In this document: positions 28,376 to 37,642 of the stretch, in pieces | Numbering within the stretch: position 1 is the stretch's first letter | Layout: each line of letters starts with the position of its first letter | DNA from: Tenacibaculum sp. Bg11-29 | Lineage (GTDB): Bacteria > Bacteroidota > Bacteroidia > Flavobacteriales > Flavobacteriaceae | Length of the DNA stretch: 64,000 nt | Direction of reading: 5' to 3' | Assembly: GCF_002836595.1 (NCBI RefSeq) | Contig: NZ_PJBB01000003.1 | Span: 4,061,501-4,125,500 of the forward strand | The notes under the pieces: generated by a model | Seen by the model: the letters and a program-made list of their open reading frames with translations, nothing else | Told to the model about the DNA's origin: nothing | Databases searched by the model: none | Made by a program: the position numbers and the translations under genes

Positions 28376-28849
28376 ATGAAAAAAATAGTTGCAATTTTAC
28401 TAGTAGCCTTAAGTATCATGGCTTTTACAACTACTAATGAAGCTAAGTATAAATGTATGATTCAAATGAAGAATTATACTGGTGAAGGAGCCTATATAAC
28501 TGTTTCTTTATTAAACCAAAAAGGTGAATATGAAAAAACATTATATGTGCAAGGCGATGATGAAGAATGGTATTCTGACATTACTGAATGGTGGCAATTT
28601 CAAGGAAAAACACGTACTAATATTGACGCTATAACTGGAGCTACGATAAGTGGAGGAAATAGAGCGATTACAGTTATTCAGATTCCAACTGATAAATTAA
28701 ATAAAGGGTATAAAATTCGTTTTGAAAGTGCTGTTGAAGATCAAGAATACTACAAAGACGATATTGAATTTGAACTAACATCTGAAAATGTAAAAAGTAA
28801 AATCGAAGGAAAAGGTTTTATACGCTACATTAGAATGATACCTCAATAA
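28376..28849 (+). CDS. DUF2271 exported protein
   Basis: A 157-residue protein with a signal peptide (MKKIVAILLVALSIMAFTTT). The mature domain shows the DUF2271 pattern: YKCMIQMKNYTGEGAYITVS, LYVQGDDEEWYSDITEWWQF, then NIDAITGATISGG. The fold is predicted beta-sandwich. Family genes usually accompany PepSY-containing membrane flavoproteins, as here at 28982. The biochemical role is unknown; a periplasmic partner of the reductase is the usual suggestion. Confidence 0.85.
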   Translation: MKKIVAILLVALSIMAFTTTNEAKYKCMIQMKNYTGEGAYITVSLLNQKGEYEKTLYVQGDDEEWYSDITEWWQFQGKTRTNIDAITGATISGGNRAITVIQIPTDKLNKGYKIRFESAVEDQEYYKDDIEFELTSENVKSKIEGKGFIRYIRMIPQ

Positions 28850-28981
28850 GTAAAATAAATATGCTACAAGAGTAGTACTTGAAGATGAAATATCTTTTAA
28901 AATGAAAAAAGCATAGTTTAGATAAAAAATGAATAATAAATCTCAACTTCGCTCGATCTAACATACATTAAAGTATTAAAA

Positions 28982-31150
28982 ATGACCATTTCAATTTGGA
29001 GATATAGCCATTTAACATTGGCTATATCTTCTTTCTTATTTATAGTTATTGCCGCTATTACAGGTATAATTTTAGCTTTTGAACCAATATCTAATCAGCT
29101 AAAACCATATGCAATACAAACCGATGAAATTACACTTTCACAAACAATTTCTTCATTAAAAAAAGAATACGAAGAAGTAATTATCTTAAACGTTAACCAA
29201 CATAATTTTGTTACTGCTTCAGTAATTACCAAAGAAGGAAAAAGCGAAACATTTTACATAAATCCCACTACAGGTAAAAAAATTAGTCGCATTACTTCTA
29301 AATCACCTCTTTTCAAATGGACTACGAACTTACATCGTTCTTTATTTTTAAAATCTACTGGTCGTTTTTTAGTTGGACTCTTCTCTTTCTTACTCTTTTT
29401 GATTACCCTAACAGGAAGTATTTTAATTATAAAAAGACAAGGTGGAGTTATTCAGTTTTTTACAAAAGTTATTAATGAAAATTTCAAACAATATTACCAT
29501 GTAATTATAGGTCGTTATACATTAATCCCTATCATTATAATTACACTAACAGGAGTATACCTATCTTTAGAAAAATTTTCCCTTTTACCAGAAACTAAAA
29601 TCAAACATACTTTTGATTTTTCTTCTATTCCATCTGATAAAAAAACTCCAATTGAAGAGTTCTCAATCTTTAAAAACATCAAATTAGATGAAGTTAAAAG
29701 TATTGAATTTCCTTTTTCTGATGATATTGAAGATTATTTTTTCTTAAAGTTAAAAACAAAGGAGCTTATTATTCATCAATATTCTGGTCAAATAATTAGC
29801 GACAAAAATTTATCATGGGTTCATATTTTATCCGACTGGAGTTTATTTTTACATACAGGTCGTGGTACTATTATTTGGTCAATAATCCTCATTCTTTCGT
29901 GCATCGCTATTTTATTTTTCATATACTCCGGTTTTGCTATGACTTTAGAAAGAAAACGTAAAAATTTACTTCCAAAGAATAAATTTAAAAAAGACACTGC
30001 TAAAATTATTATCCTTGTAGGCTCAGAAACTGGTAATACTTTTAGCATTGCTTCATCTTTGTTTAATTCTTTAAATTCTAGCAATCAACCTGTTTATATA
30101 ACACACCTTAATAAATATAGTACTTATAAAAAAGCAACCCAATTAATCGTCTTAACATCAACTTATGGTAATGGTGAACCTCCTATAAATGCTGCTAATT
30201 TTTTAGCTCTTTTAAAAAACACCAAACAACAAAACAAAATAAACTTTGCTGTAATAGGTTTTGGCTCTTTAGCATATTCACACTATTGTAAATTTGCTAT
30301 TGATGTTGATAATGCATTAACCACAAATGATAATTTTAGAAGCACGCTACCTATTTATAAAATAAATAATCAAAATTTCACTGACTTTAAAAACTGGGGC
30401 TTACAATGGAGTGATAAAACAAACATTGAATTACAATTAAAACAAAAACAATTTAAACCAAAAAAACAACAACCTTTTTTGGTAGTAAGTAAAACTGATA
30501 TAAACATAGATAATTCTTTTTTAATTCGATTAAGACCTATTAAAAACCTACAATTTACTTCAGGCGATTTATTAGCGATCACACCAAAACAAGACAATAT
30601 TGAGCGATTATATTCTATAGGTAAAATTGATAATGATATTTTATTAAGTATTAAAAAGCATGAATTAGGTATCTGTTCTAATCTACTTTTAAACCTTAAC
30701 ATAAATGAAACGTTATTTGCCAGAATTCAAAAAAACAACGAATTTCATTTTCAAAAAAAATCAAAAAACAATATTTTAATAGCTAACGGAACAGGAATTG
30801 CTCCGTATTTAGGGATGCTAAACACTCCATCTACAACTCATTTGTTTTGGGGAGGAAGAACTGAACAGTCTTTAAAAATATATACTCCTTATTTAAATAG
30901 TTTAAGCACTAACAATATTCATATTGCTTATTCCAAAGAACAAAACAACCAATATATACAAGATATTGTTTTAAAAGAAAAAGAATTAATTGCCTCAATA
31001 TTAAAGAATGATGGTACAATTATGATTTGTGGTTCTATTAGTATGATGAATGGTGTTTTAACTGTATTAGAAGAAATCACCTTAACTCAATTAAACACCC
31101 CGTTAAATACATTTCAAAAAACAAATAAAATTAAAACAGATTGTTATTAA
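28982..31150 (+). CDS. PepSY membrane protein fused to flavodoxin and FAD/NAD(P) reductase
   Basis: A 722-residue inner-membrane flavoprotein. The N-terminal part (about 1-325) has four membrane helices and PepSY-type periplasmic segments with conserved His (FKWTTNLHRSLF, SDWSLFLHTGRGT). A flavodoxin-like domain follows (IIILVGSETGNTFSIASSLF, then STYGNGEPPINA). The C terminus is an FAD/NAD(P) reductase module similar to sulfite reductase flavoprotein (ERLYSIGKI, NGTGIAPYLGML, IMICGSISMMNGV). The architecture suits transfer of electrons from NAD(P)H across the membrane to reduce ferric chelates or haem. It ends the operon that starts at 23459. Confidence 0.9.
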   Translation: MTISIWRYSHLTLAISSFLFIVIAAITGIILAFEPISNQLKPYAIQTDEITLSQTISSLKKEYEEVIILNVNQHNFVTASVITKEGKSETFYINPTTGKKISRITSKSPLFKWTTNLHRSLFLKSTGRFLVGLFSFLLFLITLTGSILIIKRQGGVIQFFTKVINENFKQYYHVIIGRYTLIPIIIITLTGVYLSLEKFSLLPETKIKHTFDFSSIPSDKKTPIEEFSIFKNIKLDEVKSIEFPFSDDIEDYFFLKLKTKELIIHQYSGQIISDKNLSWVHILSDWSLFLHTGRGTIIWSIILILSCIAILFFIYSGFAMTLERKRKNLLPKNKFKKDTAKIIILVGSETGNTFSIASSLFNSLNSSNQPVYITHLNKYSTYKKATQLIVLTSTYGNGEPPINAANFLALLKNTKQQNKINFAVIGFGSLAYSHYCKFAIDVDNALTTNDNFRSTLPIYKINNQNFTDFKNWGLQWSDKTNIELQLKQKQFKPKKQQPFLVVSKTDINIDNSFLIRLRPIKNLQFTSGDLLAITPKQDNIERLYSIGKIDNDILLSIKKHELGICSNLLLNLNINETLFARIQKNNEFHFQKKSKNNILIANGTGIAPYLGMLNTPSTTHLFWGGRTEQSLKIYTPYLNSLSTNNIHIAYSKEQNNQYIQDIVLKEKELIASILKNDGTIMICGSISMMNGVLTVLEEITLTQLNTPLNTFQKTNKIKTDCY

Positions 31151-31447
31151 AAAAACACCCTAAATTTATAAATAAGTATATAAGAAATTAAGAGGGAATT
31201 GATCTATTACTGACATACTCTATCATTAAAAATGAAAGTAAATTAGGTATAAAACATCCAAAACATTAAATTTTCAAGGTTTTTGTTATGTTTTTAAGAT
31301 AGACTAAATTAACTTAATCTAAATTATATATCTATACCTAAACACATTATATTTCCATTTATGATCAACAGCAACTTCTAAAACTTAAATCTATTTTGAT
31401 ATAAGTTTTATCTATCAAAAAAAATATTAACATCTCTATTAAATTTA
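31151..31447. other. Gap without genes between the iron operon and a short transcript
   Basis: No reading frame of note on either strand. The stretch GACTAAATTAACTTAATCTA near 31304 contains two CTAAAT half-sites like those near other iron-related promoters in this window, but such A/T-rich words are expected by chance. Confidence 0.3.
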
Positions 31448-31525
31448 TAATTTTGCAGCCATAATTATTTCGGGGGATTTAATTTTAAATAAGAAAGAAG
31501 CTGTAATGGTTTCTTTCTTTTTTAT
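31448..31525 (+). ncRNA. Candidate small RNA: promoter, about 60 nt, terminator
   Basis: TAATTTTG at 31448-31455 matches the flavobacterial -7 consensus, although no clear -33 TTG precedes it. About 35 bases on begins a perfect 9-bp hairpin (AAGAAAGAA 31491-31499, TTCTTTCTT 31511-31519) followed by Ts. No start codon with a meaningful frame lies between them, and the next gene is on the opposite strand, so this looks like a free-standing short transcript. It contains CGGGGGATTT, which looks like a tRNA 5' end but has no tRNA body. Confidence 0.4.
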
Positions 31526-31623
31526 TTTAATATTTAGACCAAATAGAAGAATAAATAAACTTCAATCTACTCAATAAATATTTAAACTAGATTAAAAATC
31601 CAATAGCATATTTTTTATAAAAA

Positions 31624-31920
31624 TTATACTAACATTAGCTTTTTTACTACCTCCTCTCCCATTTCTTCATTAATCATTCTTATAATTTTTTCTTTACCGT
31701 AACTTAATTGCTCTCTTAATGCCGAAGAAGACAAACGAACAATCAATGTTTTATTTTGTAATTTAACTTCCTGAGTATAAGAAACGACACCAGGCCCCAT
31801 CATTTTACCCCAAGCTTCGTCTATGTGAATTTTCTGAAAACCTTTATTTAAGCTTCCCTCTTTTATATAAGTTCCTAATAAATCTTTTATAGAAAAACTA
31901 TCATTCTCTCTTTTTGCCAT
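31624..31920 (-). CDS. DciA-like (DUF721) protein
   Basis: About 98 residues from the ATG at 31920 (MAKRENDSFSIKDLLGTYIK). An earlier in-frame ATG at 31965 would add 15 residues lacking family character. The DUF721/DciA pattern is visible in the helix NKGFQKIHIDEAWGKMMGPG followed by strands VKLQNKTLIVRLSSSALREQ and LSYGKEKIIRMINEEMG. DciA proteins help load the replicative helicase DnaB in bacteria lacking DnaC. It follows recF by 80 bp on the same strand, a replication/repair pairing. Confidence 0.85.
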   Translation of the reverse strand: MAKRENDSFSIKDLLGTYIKEGSLNKGFQKIHIDEAWGKMMGPGVVSYTQEVKLQNKTLIVRLSSSALREQLSYGKEKIIRMINEEMGEEVVKKLMLV

Positions 31921-32000
31921 AATTAAGTGTGCTAATAGTATTTTATTGCGAACAAAACCTCGCAATTAAAATTACGCTGCCATTCTTTATTGTAATAACA

Positions 32001-33080
32001 TTACATTTTAAAAATCTGATATTCTTGGTTACTCTTTTTTATGACGCTTTCTGTACGATCAAAATGTGTATCAGTAATAAAAATTTGCCCAAAGGCATCA
32101 TTATTTACTAAATCTACAATTTGTTTTACTCTATTCTCATCTAATTTATCAAAAATATCATCTAACAATAAAATAGGAGTTACTTTTGATTGCTTTTTAA
32201 TAAACTCAAATTGCGCCAATTTTAAGGCTATTAAATACGATTTTTGCTGTCCTTGAGATCCAAATTTTTTAATCGGATACTCGCCAATCTCAAAACTTAA
32301 ATCATCTTTATGAATTCCTGACGATGTATATTGTAACATTCTGTCTTTTTCTAAACTCTTTGCAAACAACTCTTCTAACGAAGAATCGTGCAACTGACTT
32401 TTATAACCCAAATTCACCACTTCTTTGGCTCCTGATATAATTTGATGCTTTTCATTAAAAATAGGCACAAATTCCTCTAAAAAAACTTTTCTCTTATTAT
32501 AAATAGCATTTCCGTATTCAACTAGTTGCTCATCATATACTTTTAAATTTAATGCATCAAAAGTTCTATTGGCTACAAAATATTTTAACAATGCATTACG
32601 TTGACTTACGATTTTATTGTACGAAATTAATCCTTGTAAATAGTTTTTATCTTGCTGAGAAATAACACCATCAATAAATTTTCTACGAGTATCACTACCT
32701 TCTACAATTAAATCTCTATCAGCAGGAGAAATAATAACCAATGGTAACTGCCCAATATGTTCAGAAAACTTTTCATAAGCCTTTCCGTTTCTCTTTAACA
32801 TTTTTTTCTGCCCTCTTTTTAAGGAGCACAAAATTTTCTCATTTCTATCACCTAAAAGGTAATCTCCTTCAATCATAAAAAAATCTTCACCATGACGAAT
32901 ATTCTGTCCTGCAACCGAATTAAAATAACTTTTAGCAAAAGATAAATAATAAATAGCATCAAGCACGTTGGTTTTACCAATTCCGTTACTTCCTACAAAA
33001 CAATTTATTTTCTTCTGAAAATCAAACGTTTGAGTCTCTATATTCTTAAAATTTACTAGCGATATCTTCTGTAAATACAT
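32001..33080 (-). CDS. recF: RecF, recombinational repair ATPase
   Basis: About 359 residues from the ATG at 33080 ([19 protein letters not shown]), the usual RecF length; an alternative ATG at 33098 adds six residues. Walker A is [19 protein letters not shown]. The signature region is [20 protein letters not shown] and Walker B is [16 protein letters not shown]. These are typical of this SMC-like ABC ATPase, which loads RecA at gaps through RecOR. It is transcribed with dciA and divergent from the TPR gene at 33195. Confidence 0.95.
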   Translation of the reverse strand: MYLQKISLVNFKNIETQTFDFQKKINCFVGSNGIGKTNVLDAIYYLSFAKSYFNSVAGQNIRHGEDFFMIEGDYLLGDRNEKILCSLKRGQKKMLKRNGKAYEKFSEHIGQLPLVIISPADRDLIVEGSDTRRKFIDGVISQQDKNYLQGLISYNKIVSQRNALLKYFVANRTFDALNLKVYDEQLVEYGNAIYNKRKVFLEEFVPIFNEKHQIISGAKEVVNLGYKSQLHDSSLEELFAKSLEKDRMLQYTSSGIHKDDLSFEIGEYPIKKFGSQGQQKSYLIALKLAQFEFIKKQSKVTPILLLDDIFDKLDENRVKQIVDLVNNDAFGQIFITDTHFDRTESVIKKSNQEYQIFKM

Positions 33081-33194
33081 GAATTTGGATTGTTTCAAAA
33101 AAGAAAGCGCAAATTATTGTTTTTTTTACGAATAATCGATTTTTAAAATCCAATTTAAAAAGCTATTTTTGTCGCCACTAATTTTCAAGCAATT

Positions 33195-33980
33195 ATGGCT
33201 ACATATAAAAAAAGAGGATACAAACCTAAGAAAGAAAAAGTTGCACAAGAAGTAGAAGAAAACTTTGATGAATCTCAAAGTACTACTGCCGAAGTATTTA
33301 ATACTTTAGATGAAACTGCAAACAAATCTGAGCAGTGGATTGAAAAAAATAGCAAACCTTTATTTTTTGGACTAATAGCTATAGCAGTTATAATTCTTGG
33401 ATATTTAGGGTATACTAAATTTATATCAGAACCGAATCAACAAGAAGCTTCTAACGAATTAGCATTCCCAAGAACTTTCTTCGATAAGGCTGAAAAGTCA
33501 GCTGGTGTTGCAGCAGACTCTTTATATAACATTGGTTTAACTGGTGGTAGTACTGGAAAATATGGTTTTACAGATATTGCTGATGAATTTAGCGGTACTA
33601 AAGCAGGAAACATAGCAAATTATTATGCTGGTATTTCTTACTTAAAAATGAAAAAATACGAAGAAGCAATTGAGTATTTGAGTAATTTTAATTCTGATGA
33701 TGAATTATTAGGAGCAACAGCTTTAGGTGCAATTGGTGATGCTTTCGCTGATATTGACCAAGCTAAAGAAGCTTTAGATTACTATCAAAAAGCAGCTAAT
33801 AAAAAACAAAATGATTTTACATCTCCTTTATTTTTATTTAAAGCAGGGCAAACTGCAATGTCTTTAGAAGAATATAGTACTGCTGAAAAATTATTTACAA
33901 CGATTAAGCAAAAATACGCAAATACTGACCAAGGTAGAGATATTGATAAATATATCAATAGCGCTAAATATGCTCAATAA
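33195..33980 (+). CDS. Membrane-anchored tetratricopeptide protein
   Basis: A 261-residue protein. A basic, acidic-rich N-terminal tail of about 50 residues precedes one membrane helix (residues about 54-76, PLFFGLIAIAVIILGYLGYT). A periplasmic region with TPR-like helices follows: NIANYYAGISYLKMKKYEEA, ALGAIGDAFADIDQAKEALD, then FKAGQTAMSLEEYSTAEKLF. The layout resembles YfgM-like proteins that associate with the Sec translocon. A -7-like TATTTTTG lies at 33164-33171. It precedes ribH in the same direction but a hairpin separates them. Confidence 0.85.
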   Translation: MATYKKRGYKPKKEKVAQEVEENFDESQSTTAEVFNTLDETANKSEQWIEKNSKPLFFGLIAIAVIILGYLGYTKFISEPNQQEASNELAFPRTFFDKAEKSAGVAADSLYNIGLTGGSTGKYGFTDIADEFSGTKAGNIANYYAGISYLKMKKYEEAIEYLSNFNSDDELLGATALGAIGDAFADIDQAKEALDYYQKAANKKQNDFTSPLFLFKAGQTAMSLEEYSTAEKLFTTIKQKYANTDQGRDIDKYINSAKYAQ

Positions 33981-34013
33981 TTAAAATATTTCGTCATTTC
34001 AGAATAAAAATAA

Positions 34014-34050
34014 CGAGGTGAAATAATACTTTTAAAGTACCTCATTTTTA
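34014..34050 (+). terminator. Hairpin between the TPR gene and ribH
   Basis: GAGGT near 34014 pairs with ACCTC near 34041 across about 20 bases and is followed by ATTTTTATT. The stem is short (5-6 bp), so attenuation is as likely as full termination. Confidence 0.45.
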
Positions 34051-34073
34051 TTAGTATGACATAAAAATGATAT

Positions 34074-34580
34074 ATGGCAACAACAAATTTATCTTATTAC
34101 GATAAAGCTTCAATCCCAAATGCGAAATCTTTTCGATTTGGGATTGTTGTTTCAGAATGGAATCCTGAAATCACAAAAAACCTACAGAAAGGTGCTATTG
34201 AAACACTTTTAGATTGTGGAACAGAAAAAAACAATATTGTTTCTTGGGATGTACCAGGTAGCTTCGAATTAGTTTACGGTTGCAAAAAAATGATTGAATC
34301 ACAAAAAGTGGATGCAATTATAGCTATTGGAAACGTAATTCAAGGAGAAACAAAACACTTCGATTTTGTTTGTGATGGTGTTACTCAAGGAATTGTAGAT
34401 TTGAATATAAAATACGATGTTCCAGTAATTTTCTGTGTATTAACAGACAATACTAAGCAACAATCAATAGATCGTTCTGGAGGTAAATTAGGAAACAAAG
34501 GTATTGAGTGTGCCGTGGCTGCTATTAAAATGGCTGCTATTAAAAATCTTGACACTCCGTCTAAACCATTAGGTTTCTAA
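34074..34580 (+). CDS. ribH: 6,7-dimethyl-8-ribityllumazine synthase
   Basis: A 168-residue lumazine synthase, the penultimate enzyme of riboflavin synthesis, condensing the butanone phosphate with the ribitylamino-uracil. Motifs are FGIVVSEWNPEITKNL, VPGSFELVYGCKKM, AIGNVIQGETKHFDFVCDGV with the catalytic His, and VPVIFCVLTDNTKQQSIDRS. Length is normal for the family. A strong terminator at 34611 makes it monocistronic apart from possible read-through from the TPR gene. Confidence 0.96.
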   Translation: MATTNLSYYDKASIPNAKSFRFGIVVSEWNPEITKNLQKGAIETLLDCGTEKNNIVSWDVPGSFELVYGCKKMIESQKVDAIIAIGNVIQGETKHFDFVCDGVTQGIVDLNIKYDVPVIFCVLTDNTKQQSIDRSGGKLGNKGIECAVAAIKMAAIKNLDTPSKPLGF

Positions 34581-34610
34581 ACATAAACTATAACATATTA
34601 TATTTATAAA

Positions 34611-34650
34611 AAAGAATCAAAACACTTATTGTTTTGATTCTTTTTTTAAC
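34611..34650 (+). terminator. Rho-independent terminator after ribH
   Basis: AAAGAATCAAAAC (34611-34623) and GTTTTGATTCTTT (34631-34643) form a perfect 13-bp stem with a 7-nt loop, and T residues continue the right arm. Confidence 0.93.
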
Positions 34651-34669
34651 TTTAATTTACTGATAATTT

Positions 34670-34700
34670 TTGACCGCTTATCTATAATTCAGTAACTTTG
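34670..34700 (+). promoter_or_regulatory. Consensus flavobacterial promoter upstream of the mutL operon
   Basis: TTG at 34670-34672, a 20-base spacer, then TAACTTTG at 34693-34700 match the Bacteroidota TTG / TAnnTTTG promoter. It lies just after the ribH terminator and 60 bases before the next start codon. Confidence 0.75.
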
Positions 34701-34759
34701 AATTTCGTCTTAATTTGGTGTGATTTTTGTTACACTATACCATTAAACAAGCAATTTTT

Positions 34760-35044
34760 ATGGGATTTATTAAAAGAGAAAATAAAAAATTTGACTATAA
34801 GCCTACTTATTACAAAGGAGAAGGCAATCCGTATCAAGTAAAACATAAATTTGATGAATTCCGTACAACCGTAGGTAAAACAAAAGGTTTAAAAGGGAAG
34901 TTTACAGATGCTATAAATGAATTTAAAAGTTCTGAAAATGGTGGATTCAATAGTACAATTTTAATAATAATTGCTGTTTTAATATTTTTCTTTTTATTAT
35001 TTATCGATTTTGACCTTTCTATATTTTTATCTAAAAACAACTAA
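34760..35044 (+). CDS. Small tail-anchored membrane protein
   Basis: About 94 residues from the ATG at 34760 (MGFIKRENKKFDYKPTYYKG); an ATG 33 bases earlier adds an unlikely extension. The N-terminal 65 residues are basic and soluble. The C terminus is a single membrane helix (STILIIIAVLIFFFLLFI) and a short tail. Flavobacterial relatives between ribH and mutL are often labelled riboflavin synthase subunit beta, which the sequence does not support; the function is unknown. The stop overlaps the mutL start (TAATG), so translation is coupled. Confidence 0.85.
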   Translation: MGFIKRENKKFDYKPTYYKGEGNPYQVKHKFDEFRTTVGKTKGLKGKFTDAINEFKSSENGGFNSTILIIIAVLIFFFLLFIDFDLSIFLSKNN

Positions 35045-36888
35045 TGTCAGATATTATACAATTGCTTCCTGATCATGTTGCAAATCAAATTGCTGCTGGT
35101 GAGGTAGTACAACGTCCTGCTTCTGTAGTAAAAGAACTGGTAGAAAATGCTATTGATGCAGGTGCTAGTTCTATTAAACTTTTAATAAAAGATGCTGGAA
35201 AAACTTTAATTCAAGTAATTGACGACGGTAAAGGTATGAGTGCTACTGATGCTCGTTTGAGTTTTGAACGTCATGCTACTTCAAAAATTAAAGATGCTCA
35301 AGATTTATTTAACTTAAATACCAAAGGATTTCGCGGAGAAGCATTAGCTTCGATTGCTGCTATTGCCCATGTTGAGTTAAAAACGAAACAAGAAAACGAA
35401 GAACTTGGTTCTCAAATAAAAATAGAAGGAAGTAAAATAGTTACTCAAGAAGCTATTTCGACTGCTAAAGGAACAAGTATTGCTGTTAAAAACTTATTTT
35501 ACAACATACCTGCACGGAGAAATTTTTTAAAATCAGATACGATTGAAACTCGTCATATTGTTGATGAATTTCAAAGAGTAGCTTTAGCACATCCTGATAT
35601 TTCGTTTTTATTACATCACAATAATAACGAAGTTTATCATTTAAAAAAAAGTAACTTACGTAAAAGAATCGTAGCTATTTTTGGTGCTAAAATGAATGAA
35701 AAATTAGTTCCTATTTCTGAACAAACCGATATTATTACTATAAATGGTTTTACTGCTAAGCCCGAATTTGCTAAGAAAAAACGTGGTGAACAATACTTTT
35801 TTGTAAACAATCGTTTTATAAAAAGCTCTTACTTAAACCATGCAGTTATAAATGCTTTTGAAGGTTTATTAGAATATGGATCACATCCATCTTACTTTTT
35901 ATATTTAGAAGTACCACCAAATAGTATCGATATAAATATACACCCAACAAAAACAGAGATTAAGTTTGATAACGAAAAAGCATTGTATGCCATTTTACGT
36001 GCAACTGTTAAACATAGTTTAGGACAATACAATGTAGCACCTGCCTTAGATTTTGATAGAGACGCTACCTTAGATACTCCTTATGATTACAGTAAGAGCA
36101 GCTCTTCTTCGGTACCTCCAATTACGGTAGACCCAACATTTAATCCATTTAAAACAGAAACGAATTACGAACCAGCATCAAATGTTTCTAACAATTCAGG
36201 TTCAGTTAGTTTTCAATCTAATTTTAAAAAAGATACAGGAAATTGGGAAGCTTTATACACCAATACCGAACCTATAGAAACAACAAGTCAAGAACAACTT
36301 TTTGAGTCTCATCAAGAAACGGAAACAGGTAAAACTTTTCAAATTCAAAAAAAATATTTATTAAGTTCTATTAAATCTGGTGTCGTTTTAATTAACCAAT
36401 CTCTGGCACATCAACGTATTTTATACGAAGAGTTTCTAGAAAACATTACAGTTAAAGAAGCTAGCAGTCAGCAATTATTATTTCCTGTAAACATTCCTTT
36501 TTCTAAAGCAGATATAGAAATGATATATACCATAAAATCAGATTTAGAAAGTGCTGGCTTTATGTTTGATGAGTTCACTAAAGAAAGTGTTACTATTGGC
36601 GGGATACCTACTTCTATAACCGAAAGTCAGATTACTTTAATTTTGGAGCAATTGTTAGACGATATTAAATTAGAAGTACCCGATACTAGTTTTAGTCATT
36701 TTGATGTAATGGCAAAATCTTTCGCAAAATCTTTAGCTATAAAAACAGGAACAGTATTGTCGGTTAAAGAACAAGAAAATTTGGTAGATGACTTATTTTC
36801 GTGCAAAGAGCCAAACACATCTCCATTTGGTAAACCAACATTTAAGACATTAACTTTAAATGAAATTGATACCATTTTTAATAAATAA
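35044..36888 (+). CDS. mutL: MutL, DNA mismatch repair protein
   Basis: A 614-residue mismatch repair ATPase. The GHKL N-terminal domain shows ELVENAIDAGASSIKLLIKD, DDGKGMSATDARLSFERHAT, and TKGFRGEALASIAAIAHVEL. A Ser/Pro-rich linker spans about residues 345-430. In the C-terminal dimerisation domain the usual endonuclease motif DQHA is replaced by NQSLAHQRILYEEF, so nicking activity is doubtful. It is followed by two rhomboid genes at 8 and 20 bp spacing in one operon. Confidence 0.96.
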   Translation: MSDIIQLLPDHVANQIAAGEVVQRPASVVKELVENAIDAGASSIKLLIKDAGKTLIQVIDDGKGMSATDARLSFERHATSKIKDAQDLFNLNTKGFRGEALASIAAIAHVELKTKQENEELGSQIKIEGSKIVTQEAISTAKGTSIAVKNLFYNIPARRNFLKSDTIETRHIVDEFQRVALAHPDISFLLHHNNNEVYHLKKSNLRKRIVAIFGAKMNEKLVPISEQTDIITINGFTAKPEFAKKKRGEQYFFVNNRFIKSSYLNHAVINAFEGLLEYGSHPSYFLYLEVPPNSIDINIHPTKTEIKFDNEKALYAILRATVKHSLGQYNVAPALDFDRDATLDTPYDYSKSSSSSVPPITVDPTFNPFKTETNYEPASNVSNNSGSVSFQSNFKKDTGNWEALYTNTEPIETTSQEQLFESHQETETGKTFQIQKKYLLSSIKSGVVLINQSLAHQRILYEEFLENITVKEASSQQLLFPVNIPFSKADIEMIYTIKSDLESAGFMFDEFTKESVTIGGIPTSITESQITLILEQLLDDIKLEVPDTSFSHFDVMAKSFAKSLAIKTGTVLSVKEQENLVDDLFSCKEPNTSPFGKPTFKTLTLNEIDTIFNK

Positions 36889-36896
36889 AACAAAAT

Positions 36897-37622
36897 ATGG
36901 GAAAATTAACTGACGCTATAAAGCATTTAATAATCATTAACGTGATTATGTATTTTGCTCCACAGTTTTTAAACTTAGATTTAACAAATATTTTCGCTTT
37001 GCATTATCCGCAAAACGAACATTTTGGAGTTTGGCAATATGTTACGCATACTTTTATGCATGGTAGTACAATGCACTTACTTTTTAACATGTATGCTTTA
37101 TGGGCTTTTGGGACACCTTTAGAACAAATGTGGGGTAGAAATAAATTTCTATTTTTTTACTTCTCAGCAGGTATAGGTGCAGGTTTAATTTACACACTTG
37201 TAAATTACTACCAGTTTAACGGAATATATGAACAATTAGTTACTCTAGGAATTTCTCCTTCTGAAATACAAAACGTTTTAAATACAGGACAGTACAATGA
37301 TGACATTATAACACTCTCTAATAAAACAATGAGTGAGTTTTATAGTTTATATCATACCCCTGCTGTTGGAGCATCTGGCGCTGTTTATGGTATTTTAGTT
37401 GCTTTTGGTTTAACGTTTCCGAATGCTAAACTAGCCTTAATCTTTTTCCCAGTACCAATCGCCGCGAAGTACTTTATTCCATTAATGATTGCTAGTGATT
37501 TATTTTTTGGAGTTACAAAATACTCTATTGGTAATGTTGCACATTTTGCACATATTGGAGGAGCTCTAATTGGTTTTATAATTGCTTGGTATTGGAGAAA
37601 AAAACAACTTAAATCTTACTAA
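36897..37622 (+). CDS. Rhomboid-family intramembrane serine protease
   Basis: A 241-residue membrane protein with about six helices. The catalytic Ser is in VGASGAVYGILVAFGLTFP and the His in VAHFAHIGGALIGFIIAW. The H-x-x-x-H-L-x-x-N loop before it reads FMHGSTMHLLFNMYALWAF. Rhomboids cleave membrane-anchored substrates within or near the bilayer; the substrate is unknown. It lies 8 bp after mutL and next to a second rhomboid at 37643. Confidence 0.93.
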   Translation: MGKLTDAIKHLIIINVIMYFAPQFLNLDLTNIFALHYPQNEHFGVWQYVTHTFMHGSTMHLLFNMYALWAFGTPLEQMWGRNKFLFFYFSAGIGAGLIYTLVNYYQFNGIYEQLVTLGISPSEIQNVLNTGQYNDDIITLSNKTMSEFYSLYHTPAVGASGAVYGILVAFGLTFPNAKLALIFFPVPIAAKYFIPLMIASDLFFGVTKYSIGNVAHFAHIGGALIGFIIAWYWRKKQLKSY

Positions 37623-37642
37623 TTTACTAAAGTAAAGAACTG

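Noticed and set aside
31471..31500. Possible tRNA beginning CGGGGGATT
   Set aside because: No D-arm, anticodon or T-arm sequence follows; a terminator-like hairpin starts about 20 bases later.
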